43,502 nucleotides of DNA. Source: Ignavibacteriales bacterium. GTDB lineage: Bacteria; Bacteroidota; Ignavibacteria; UBA10030. The translations under genes and the position numbers were made by a program. Below the pieces are notes generated by a model. The model searched no databases, was not told where the DNA came from, and saw only the letters and a program-made list of their open reading frames with translations. Each line of letters starts with the position of its first letter. Positions within the stretch are counted from its first letter, which is position 1. Location: the NCBI GenBank assembly GCA_016186715.1, contig JACPLA010000050.1, positions 1 to 43,502 on the forward strand. The letters run 5' to 3'. This document shows, piece after piece, positions 32,315 through 38,421 of the stretch.

Positions 32315-34769
32315 GGGAAATTGGCAGTTTCACGATGAACGTACTCCCTTGACCGACACGGCTCTTCACAGCAACCTCACCGCCGTGTGATTCAACAATA
32401 TGTTTCGCCAATGGAAGTCCGAGTCCCGCACCTCCCACCTGCTGCGATCGGATATCACGCACCCTGTAAAACTTTTGGAAGATGAACGGAATCTCTTTGG
32501 CGGGAATTCCAAATCCGGCGTCAGACACCTTGATCACGATCTTACTTCCCGTCTTTCCGACCTCAAGCCGCACCTGCTTCCTGGTGCCGGAGTATTTCAG
32601 AGCATTGGAAAGGAGGTTGATCAGCAGTTGCTCCAGAGCATCGGCATCTGCACGAAGACTCCTCGGAACGTCCCGGGCGACCGACGCCGAAAGTTTCCCA
32701 CGCACGCTCCTGAATTCATACTGCATTGCCATCGTGACTTTCCTGACGACTGAGCGCAGGTCGGTCGGCCCAAGGTTGTAATCCTTCATTCCCCGCTCGA
32801 TCTTCGCGAAATCCAAAACGTTTCCGATCAACCGGCCAAGGCGTCCGCTTTCTCCCTCAATGATTTCAAGATACTCTCGTTGTTGCCGGCGACCTGAGTA
32901 ACGCCCGAGCCGGAGCGTTTCCGCAAACATGCGGATCGACGTCAGGGGTGTCCTGAGCTCGTGCGAGACGCTGGATACGAAATACGATTTCAGTTCGTTG
33001 AGCTCCTGGAGTCGCTTGTTCTCTTCCTGTTCAAAGAACATCCTTTCCTGCAGCATCAGCCGTCCCAGGATCCCCGAGGCCTGCGAACAACCCGTTTGGA
33101 GGAGGTCCATTTCTTCTTCGCGAAATCGGTCCTGTTCCGCCCGCCGCGACAGCACAACCGCACCGATGAGGTCTCCGCGGTCGCTCGTGAGCGAGACACA
33201 GACCGAACAACCGATTTTTACAAGCCACGCCTCTCCCGTCTTGTTTTCCGTTCCCCGCGCGCCTTCGACAGCCCCACGCAGCGCGCAGAACGACGCCTTC
33301 GCAAGTGCCTCACGCTCTTCCGCCGTTACTGAAATCCGCTCGGGGATGTCGTCGCCGCGACGATGGGCAAGACGGAGTTCGTCCTCCCCTCCCCGGTACG
33401 CCCCTATCGTCCGGGCCGGAATGAGACCGTACAAACGGTCCACGAGAGATTGAAACAGCGATTCGGAAGTCAGTACCCGGTGCAGCCCGCCCGACAAATC
33501 GCGAACGGCAGACCGGAAATTCGCGCGCGCAGCAAAGAGGGTCTCGTCCACCAAATGCTGAAGTCGGTCGCGCACAGGGGAAAAAAGAAACGCCAATCCC
33601 AGTGCCGTGCCTGCCACGGTCAGATATTCCTCATATCGCGTCCGGGCTCCGAACGCCGACGTCAGGAGAAAAAACACAAGCGAGAACGTCACGACAATAA
33701 AAACCGACAGAACGGTGTACACGATGCTACGGTTGATCAGGAATTCGATATCGAGAAACCGGTATTTCAAAAACGACATGGAAAAAGAAAACGGAATCGC
33801 AAGAAAGAAGATTGTCGCGTACTCCTCTGCCATGAAGTACCGCGAGAAGAGGATCTGCGGGAGGACGTGGAGGAAGAGGAACGGACTCGCCCCAAGACTC
33901 AGTCCCCAGATAATCCATTGAAGCTTTCGACGTTCCTCAGCGGTCGTCGCCGTTCTGAGAGAGTAGATAATATTGACAACGGCCCCGCCAACATAGACAA
34001 AGAGAAAGACGTGAAAAAGATCGAAGAAGATCTGGAACGCGGTAAAACGCTCAAGTGACTGCGCCTGGAGATCAGCCAACTGAAAGTAACTCATGCCGAT
34101 GATAAGGACCGACGCGGGTAAGAACGTGAGGACCGCCAGGAGACTGCGCGACCGGCCCCGTTGGATGGGATAGAGAAGAGTGAAAAAAAAGAAGAGTGCT
34201 GCCACCCCCTCGTATGCCACAAAAAACAGAATACGATCAGTCAGGCTGAACGGATCGCCAGACCTGATCGAACCGAGCGTGATCAGAATCGTGACCGAAA
34301 AAGCGATCATGGTCCAATGGAGCACCATGGCGATGAAACCCGGCGGCGCGTTCCAGAGAATGAAAACCGCCATGCCCCAGATGATCAAGCCTACAACGAT
34401 GGAGATGATGAGAAACCGGGGAGATGTGTAGTAAGGAACCAACGTGACTGCCGCGACGAAGGTGTCCTCTCCCCGTTCAACAGTCAGAGTAACTTTTTCG
34501 CCAATGGACCTCTGATCACCCAGAAATTCCATCGCTTCCGGAGCCGGGATCGCTAACGCGTTCCAGACGATGAGTCGGTCACCCGGTAGGATTCCGTCTG
34601 ATGAAGACACGTCGGTCACAGTTGAGACAACGATGTGCCCGTTGACATCGGTCACTTCAAACGGCGCAGCGGCCCGGTAGAAGACCGAGGGGAGATGACG
34701 CAGACAAAGAGTCAGGAGGAGGACGTCAACAGCGAGAAGAACGCCAAACCGAAGCGTCAAGCGTTTCAT
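32286..34769 (-). CDS. Histidine kinase with PDZ-like, multi-span membrane and GAF sensor domains
   Basis: 827 aa. A signal/TM helix at the N-terminus (LLAVDVLLLTLCLRHL) is followed by a PDZ-like domain (~35-115: VTDVSSSDGILPGDRLIVWNALAIPAPEAM...VTLTVERGE). A region of about seven TM helices (~118-390) ends in RFLDIEFLINRSIVYTVLSVF, a motif of a known multi-span kinase sensor. A GAF-like domain lies at ~420-545. The H-box SVSHELRTPLTSIRMFAETL is followed by the ATPase domain with LLSNALKYSG, DAGFGIPAKE and GAGLGLPLAKHIVESHGG. It heads an operon with the REC-PP2C and OmpR-type regulators. Ligand unknown. Confidence 0.92.
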   Translation of the reverse strand: MKRLTLRFGVLLAVDVLLLTLCLRHLPSVFYRAAAPFEVTDVNGHIVVSTVTDVSSSDGILPGDRLIVWNALAIPAPEAMEFLGDQRSIGEKVTLTVERGEDTFVAAVTLVPYYTSPRFLIISIVVGLIIWGMAVFILWNAPPGFIAMVLHWTMIAFSVTILITLGSIRSGDPFSLTDRILFFVAYEGVAALFFFFTLLYPIQRGRSRSLLAVLTFLPASVLIIGMSYFQLADLQAQSLERFTAFQIFFDLFHVFLFVYVGGAVVNIIYSLRTATTAEERRKLQWIIWGLSLGASPFLFLHVLPQILFSRYFMAEEYATIFFLAIPFSFSMSFLKYRFLDIEFLINRSIVYTVLSVFIVVTFSLVFFLLTSAFGARTRYEEYLTVAGTALGLAFLFSPVRDRLQHLVDETLFAARANFRSAVRDLSGGLHRVLTSESLFQSLVDRLYGLIPARTIGAYRGGEDELRLAHRRGDDIPERISVTAEEREALAKASFCALRGAVEGARGTENKTGEAWLVKIGCSVCVSLTSDRGDLIGAVVLSRRAEQDRFREEEMDLLQTGCSQASGILGRLMLQERMFFEQEENKRLQELNELKSYFVSSVSHELRTPLTSIRMFAETLRLGRYSGRRQQREYLEIIEGESGRLGRLIGNVLDFAKIERGMKDYNLGPTDLRSVVRKVTMAMQYEFRSVRGKLSASVARDVPRSLRADADALEQLLINLLSNALKYSGTRKQVRLEVGKTGSKIVIKVSDAGFGIPAKEIPFIFQKFYRVRDIRSQQVGGAGLGLPLAKHIVESHGGEVAVKSRVGQGSTFIVKLPISHENRSHRRR

Positions 34770-34857
34770 GAGCTCCCAGCAGCGATGAGGACAAGCCTAT
34801 GGTAAGGAGGAGGCCCCTGAGAATCAAGCCGGAGGGATTACGGCGGTGTGGATCTCC

Positions 34858-35286
34858 TTACGGCAGCGTCGCCGACGTATGGTCATACGTGATGCGCCAT
34901 CCTTCCGATTTTTTTTCAAGAATCAGCGTGAACCGGCCCCAGGGTGAGTCATCATTCCTGCGCAACCTCCACAGACCGGTGACCATCGATATCCCTTCAG
35001 ACAGCATTCTCACAGTAAGCTCCTCAAAGGAGAGAATTCCCATCTTTTCCCGGCTGTCGTACCTCTTCTTATAGCGGGAAAGTACTTCGGCGTACCCCTC
35101 GGTGACCGACCCTCCGCTGACAAACGTGGTTTGGTCGGAGTCCCAATAGCCCTTCATATAGCCCTCAAGGTCTCCACGATTCCATGCATCCATTTGATCC
35201 GAGAGAACCGTGCGGATTTGCTCCTCGGCCGACTGCGCGGGCGAGAGAGAAGTGCAAAAGAGAAGCACTCCAAAAGCGGATTTCAC
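34858..35286 (-). CDS. Exported NTF2-like (DUF4440/SnoaL-type) protein
   Basis: I favour the GTG at 35286 (VKSAFGVLLFCTSLSPAQSAEEQ), which gives a signal peptide, has AGGGG upstream and sits 4 nt after the preceding stop (TAAATTCGTG). The longer track start lies inside the neighbour. The mature domain (RTVLSDQMDAWNRGDLEGYMKGYWDSDQTTFVSGGSVTEGYAEVLSRYKKRY ... TLILEKKSEGWRITYDHTSA) has the DUF4440 cone-fold pattern. Function is unknown; these domains bind small ligands or catalyse simple reactions. A decayed paralogue lies at 36418. Confidence 0.82.
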   Translation of the reverse strand: MKSAFGVLLFCTSLSPAQSAEEQIRTVLSDQMDAWNRGDLEGYMKGYWDSDQTTFVSGGSVTEGYAEVLSRYKKRYDSREKMGILSFEELTVRMLSEGISMVTGLWRLRRNDDSPWGRFTLILEKKSEGWRITYDHTSATLP

Positions 35287-35290
35287 GAAT

Positions 35291-35836
35291 TTACCCCTGG
35301 GGCTGAGGAACATCGCCGATCGTTCGCTTCGGTTTAAACATCGAATACCCAATCAGCGCACCCAGCGTGGCAAAGAGCGGATTCACGATGAGATTCGTGA
35401 TCAGATCCATCAGCACGCCGATCGCGGTTTTTGACTGAGCCAATGATTGTTCGATTTCCGATCTCAGTTGATCCACGGTCTCGGGCGGCAAGGTCCCTTC
35501 TGATTCCATCTTTTCAAAAATGCCGTCCAGAAGAGACATGGCAAACTCTGCCGTGACGTCTCCAAACAGGAACGAAATCAGGAGGTTCAGGGTCGTGGCA
35601 ACAACTGCGGCAGCGATGCCCGTCATGATGCCCAGGACCGCCGCGTCCGACGATTCCATTGGGGGTGTATCGGGATGAAACTCCTGCTTGTAAAGATAAA
35701 CGGCCAGCACCCCGCCCAGAATGACGCCTGCACAACAGCAACAGTTGATCAGGTTCAGTCCTGGAATCGCCCACACTGCTCCAATCGCCGCGCCGCTGAT
35801 CAGGGCTACTCGAATCTTATCGGGTTTCTCTGGCAT
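35291..35836 (-). CDS. Membrane protein, DUF4199-like layout
   Basis: 181 aa with about four membrane segments: VALISGAAIGAVWAIPGLNLINCCCCAGVILGGVLAVYLY, AAVLGIMTGIAAAVVATTLNLLISFLFG, and LITNLIVNPLFATLGALIGYSMF. A run of four cysteines (NCCCCAG) lies in the second segment. The middle, ~90-135, is a soluble helical loop. A GGAGG site before ATG 35836 lies inside the overlapping DUF2085 gene. I do not recognise the exact family. Confidence 0.7.
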   Translation of the reverse strand: MPEKPDKIRVALISGAAIGAVWAIPGLNLINCCCCAGVILGGVLAVYLYKQEFHPDTPPMESSDAAVLGIMTGIAAAVVATTLNLLISFLFGDVTAEFAMSLLDGIFEKMESEGTLPPETVDQLRSEIEQSLAQSKTAIGVLMDLITNLIVNPLFATLGALIGYSMFKPKRTIGDVPQPQG

Positions 35837-36317
35837 GGAACCAACCTCCGCGTGAGTGTGCGATTTGATGAATCGCTTCTGTCAGGGGCGGGACGAGATA
35901 ATAGGGCAAGGCCAGACCGCAGGAAATGCCTGAAAGGAGCCGACTCAGGTTTGTGCTGTTCATCAAACCGGAAAGATTGAGGAAAACATCCGCCGCCATC
36001 GGTGCAAGGAACACAGCGAGGATCCACGGCGACGGTGCGACCGAACGGTGCTGTCGTCGAAGGAATGGATATGCGGCAAGGGAAAGAACAAAGCCCCCAT
36101 AGATCGCCGTGCAGCGTATGCAGACTCCTAAAGGTTCTCCTCCCACATGAAAAGAGCGGCTGTCGAATTGATGGCAAACATGAGAGTAGATGGAATACAG
36201 AAGGGAAGAGAGAACGGACAAGTCCAGGGTACGAAGAAACGGAGCCGCAACGATGCCGGCACACCACGCGGCCGTCAGGAGAAACAATGCAGAATAGACT
36301 TTGTACGAGAAGTTCAT
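35817..36317 (-). CDS. DUF2085 membrane protein
   Basis: 166 aa. The diagnostic core SHVCHQFDSRSFHVGGEPLGVCIRCTAIYGGFVLSL carries conserved cysteines, histidine and arginines of DUF2085. Four or five TM helices surround it. Function of the family is not known. It is the first of three genes that overlap or nearly touch, leading towards the histidine kinase operon. Confidence 0.87.
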   Translation of the reverse strand: MNFSYKVYSALFLLTAAWCAGIVAAPFLRTLDLSVLSSLLYSIYSHVCHQFDSRSFHVGGEPLGVCIRCTAIYGGFVLSLAAYPFLRRQHRSVAPSPWILAVFLAPMAADVFLNLSGLMNSTNLSRLLSGISCGLALPYYLVPPLTEAIHQIAHSRGGWFHARETR

Positions 36318-36417
36318 GACGACGGGGCATTATCGGAACAAATGTGGGATTTGTCAAGGGCGAAACGTTTTCCGGAAACCTTCGTAGATTACTTGAATCC
36401 CGGCATCTAATTCAATC

Positions 36418-36620
36418 CATGAACGAATCCACTGTTCTGCTTCTGTTGGTCCTCATCTCCCCGCAGCATCGTCTCTCTCCTGAGATGAATGTCCTTGTCG
36501 ATACTGAGCGCGCGTTCGCGGCTGCGTGTGTTAAAAACGGGATTTGAGCCTCTTTCCTGAATTTTTTCGCGGATGACGGCATTGCGTTCCAGCCCCATCC
36601 CATCGTGTATAAACACTGTT
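36418..36620 (+). pseudogene. Decayed NTF2-like (DUF4440) gene with internal TGA
   Basis: ATG 36418 opens MNESTVLLLLVLISPQHRLSPEMNVLVDTERAFAAACVKNGI and hits TGA (36545). The same frame continues ASFLNFFADDGIAFQPHPIVYK. Reading TGA as CGA (R) gives VDTERAFAAACVKNGIRASFLNFFADDGIAF, a typical DUF4440 N-terminus. The rest of the domain is missing, replaced by the start of the cytochrome gene. A related intact protein is encoded at 34858. Confidence 0.7.
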
Positions 36621-36635
36621 TCCCAGGAGGATGTC

Positions 36636-37091
36636 ATGAGACTCTTGTTCATGGTTGTAATCATATCATTCGCATTCTGTGTGGGGGCGTTTGCCCAAAC
36701 GGCGTCTTCGGACAGTATTGATGCGGAGAAAAAACGGTTTCTCGAAATCCTCCGAAAACAAATTGCCGGCAAAGAGGAGCAGCCCGCGCCGGAGGTTTTC
36801 AAGAATATCACCTTCATGAATCGGACACCCGCCGGCAGGCTCCTCAACGTCATGGAACTCGGGTTCAGCCGGTCCCTTGGCGTAAGCTGCACGCATTGTC
36901 ACGTACCAGGGGAATGGGAAAAGGACGAAAAGCCGCAGAAGCGGATTGCCCGCGAAATGTCGAACATGGTGGGGACTATCAACAGGGAACTTCTCCCGAA
37001 GATCAAAAACCTGCAAACCGAGGTCCCGGTTGTCAACTGTACAACATGTCATAGAGGACAAATCAAGCCCGCCTTGAACCTCTCAAAGTGA
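36636..37091 (+). CDS. Diheme c-type cytochrome (reaction-centre cytochrome-like family)
   Basis: 151 aa from ATG 36636, behind a perfect AGGAGG; the longer ORF is excluded. A signal peptide (MRLLFMVVIISFAFCVGAFAQ) precedes the mature protein. Two heme-binding motifs are visible, CTHCH (in SLGVSCTHCHVPGEW) and CTTCH (in VVNCTTCHRGQIKP). The core KNITFMNRTPAGRLLNVMELGF is characteristic of the small CytoC_RC-type cytochromes. Such proteins occur widely in non-phototrophs, so this does not show photosynthesis. It probably carries electrons in the periplasm. Confidence 0.9.
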   Translation: MRLLFMVVIISFAFCVGAFAQTASSDSIDAEKKRFLEILRKQIAGKEEQPAPEVFKNITFMNRTPAGRLLNVMELGFSRSLGVSCTHCHVPGEWEKDEKPQKRIAREMSNMVGTINRELLPKIKNLQTEVPVVNCTTCHRGQIKPALNLSK

Positions 37092-37128
37092 TGTGGTCAT
37101 TTCCGGTCGTCACTACGCGCCTCTCGGA

Positions 37129-37371
37129 TCAGCAAGAGAAAACAGTGACAACTCCCCTCGCAGCAATCGGTCGGAAAATAGCTCTGATGATAACGTTGTC
37201 GGCGACTCGCTTTGGTTGATTTTCCGGCACTCCGAGAATCCGGAACAACGGATTCCACAACAGTACCTGCGGTAATCTGACCTTTCCTCTCAGGCCCTTC
37301 TTCAGTACCTTCCCGCAGATCAGAATGAACCATAGTCGCCTCAAAACCGTCCTCGGATCCTTCCCCGACAC
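37129..37371 (-). CDS. Doubtful 80-aa ORF or gene remnant
   Basis: The stretch WFILICGKVLKKGLRGKVRLPQVLLWNPLFRILGVPENQPKRVADNVIIRAIFRPIAARG has codon use like a coding sequence and lies mostly in the cytochrome/GIY-YIG intergenic space. The start is a GTG that runs 47 nt into the divergent nuclease gene, and I see no ribosome binding site. I do not recognise it. It may be a remnant. Confidence 0.25.
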   Translation of the reverse strand: MSGKDPRTVLRRLWFILICGKVLKKGLRGKVRLPQVLLWNPLFRILGVPENQPKRVADNVIIRAIFRPIAARGVVTVFSC

Positions 37372-38176
37372 CCCCGGGGTGTATCTCTTCTTTGGGACGG
37401 GCGATCTTCTTCTTTACGTCGGAAAAAGCAGGACCCTTCGAAGCCGCATTCGTTCCCACTTTTTTTCACGTGATGAGCGCCGGCTCCGCAGAAAGGTGCG
37501 GCGTATTGAAGTCCGGGAAACCGCGGGAGAGCTGGGTGCGCTGCTCCTTGAGTCGAAGCTGATCAAAGATCTTCGTCCGTTGTACAACGTCGCAGCCAGG
37601 CAGCGGAGAAGGATCGTTCTCGCACGAAAGTCCGAGACCCGGTTAGGATACGTCGGCGTCGAGCTCGAAGCGGTGGACTCCCTTAAGCCCGATGATGCAT
37701 TCCGTGTACTTGGTGTTTTCAAGCACACAACGCAGGCAAAAGAGTTCCTCGCGGGGATTTCGAAAGGCTACCGGCTCTGTCCGAAACTTCTCGGATTAGA
37801 GCGATCGCGAGGTCGTTGTTTTTCGTCTCACCTCGGCCGTTGTAACGGAGCCTGTGTGGGTGATGAGGCCCCGACGACGTATAATGCCCGGCTTGAGGCC
37901 GCTTTTGAAGAGCGACGAGTCAAAGCATGGCCGTACGAAGGGAGTGTTCTGGTGGAAGAGCAATCAGCCGATCGCGGACTTAACGAATCATTCCTCATTG
38001 ACAACTGGTGTCTTCTGGCGAGCACCAGGACGACAGGAAACGATGTGCAAGAGCACGCGCATCAGTCCCACCGTTTTGATTACGACAGTTACAAGATTCT
38101 TTACTCTTTTCTCACTGATCCGGTAAATCAACTTTTGATCCGGACAGTTGAGAGGGCAGGGGAGAATAAAGTGTGA
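37325..38176 (+). CDS. GIY-YIG nuclease of the UvrC/Cho type
   Basis: 283 aa. The GIY-YIG domain (residues 12-95) shows TPGVYLFFGTGDLLLYVGKSRTLRSRIRSHF and the metal-binding glutamate segment LLLESKLIKDLRPLYN. A cysteine cluster follows (CPKLLGLERSRGRCFSSHLGRCNGACVG), as in Cho and in DnaQ-GIY-YIG fusions. Here the DnaQ exonuclease half is absent. The enzyme likely makes a single nick in damaged or branched DNA. A repeat array starts 2 nt after its stop codon. Confidence 0.87.
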   Translation: MNHSRLKTVLGSFPDTPGVYLFFGTGDLLLYVGKSRTLRSRIRSHFFSRDERRLRRKVRRIEVRETAGELGALLLESKLIKDLRPLYNVAARQRRRIVLARKSETRLGYVGVELEAVDSLKPDDAFRVLGVFKHTTQAKEFLAGISKGYRLCPKLLGLERSRGRCFSSHLGRCNGACVGDEAPTTYNARLEAAFEERRVKAWPYEGSVLVEEQSADRGLNESFLIDNWCLLASTRTTGNDVQEHAHQSHRFDYDSYKILYSFLTDPVNQLLIRTVERAGENKV

Positions 38177-38177
38177 A

Positions 38178-38227
38178 GAAGTCAGGGGTCAGAAGTCAGA
38201 GGTCAGAAGTCGGAGGTCAGAAGTCAG
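38178..38227. repeat. Heptanucleotide array (GTCAGAA/GTCAGAG type)
   Basis: AAGTCAG GGGTCAG AAGTCAG AGGTCAG AAGTCGG AGGTCAG AAGTCAG, seven units starting 2 nt after the nuclease stop. The same unit family is at 3686, 4109 and 42243. Confidence 0.85.
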
Positions 38228-38364
38228 CGCGTCCGCCGAAGCCATGAATATGATCGATCTCGGAGGCGTAGGCGGAAAGTCAGAGGCGAAGAACGCCGCT
38301 CGCCGATGCATTACCGTTGCGTCACTATCCATCCTCCATCATCACCCTCTTCAACCTCTTTCAC

Positions 38365-38393
38365 TTGACACAAGCCTGAAAATTCCTTAGCAT
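38365..38393 (+). promoter_or_regulatory. Candidate sigma-70-like promoter for the large secreted protein
   Basis: TTGACA (38365-38370), 17-nt spacer, TAGCAT (38388-38393). It lies 29 nt before ATG 38422. The -35 is consensus and the -10 is moderate; the lineage's preferred promoter form is uncertain. Confidence 0.4.
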
Positions 38394-38421
38394 CACTGAT
38401 AGCTCACCCTTTGGGGGGTCC

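Noticed and set aside
33363-34058. 231-aa plus-strand ORF
   Set aside because: Antisense to the histidine kinase, with a charged low-complexity sequence typical of a shadow frame.
34802-34861. Inverted repeat GTAAGGAG ... CTCCTTAC
   Set aside because: Only 8 bp with a 44-nt loop that includes the end of a gene; no further support as a terminator or operator.
36636-37091. Reaction-centre-type cytochrome as a sign of photosynthesis
   Set aside because: No reaction-centre or pigment genes are nearby, and small cytochromes of this group are widespread in non-phototrophs.
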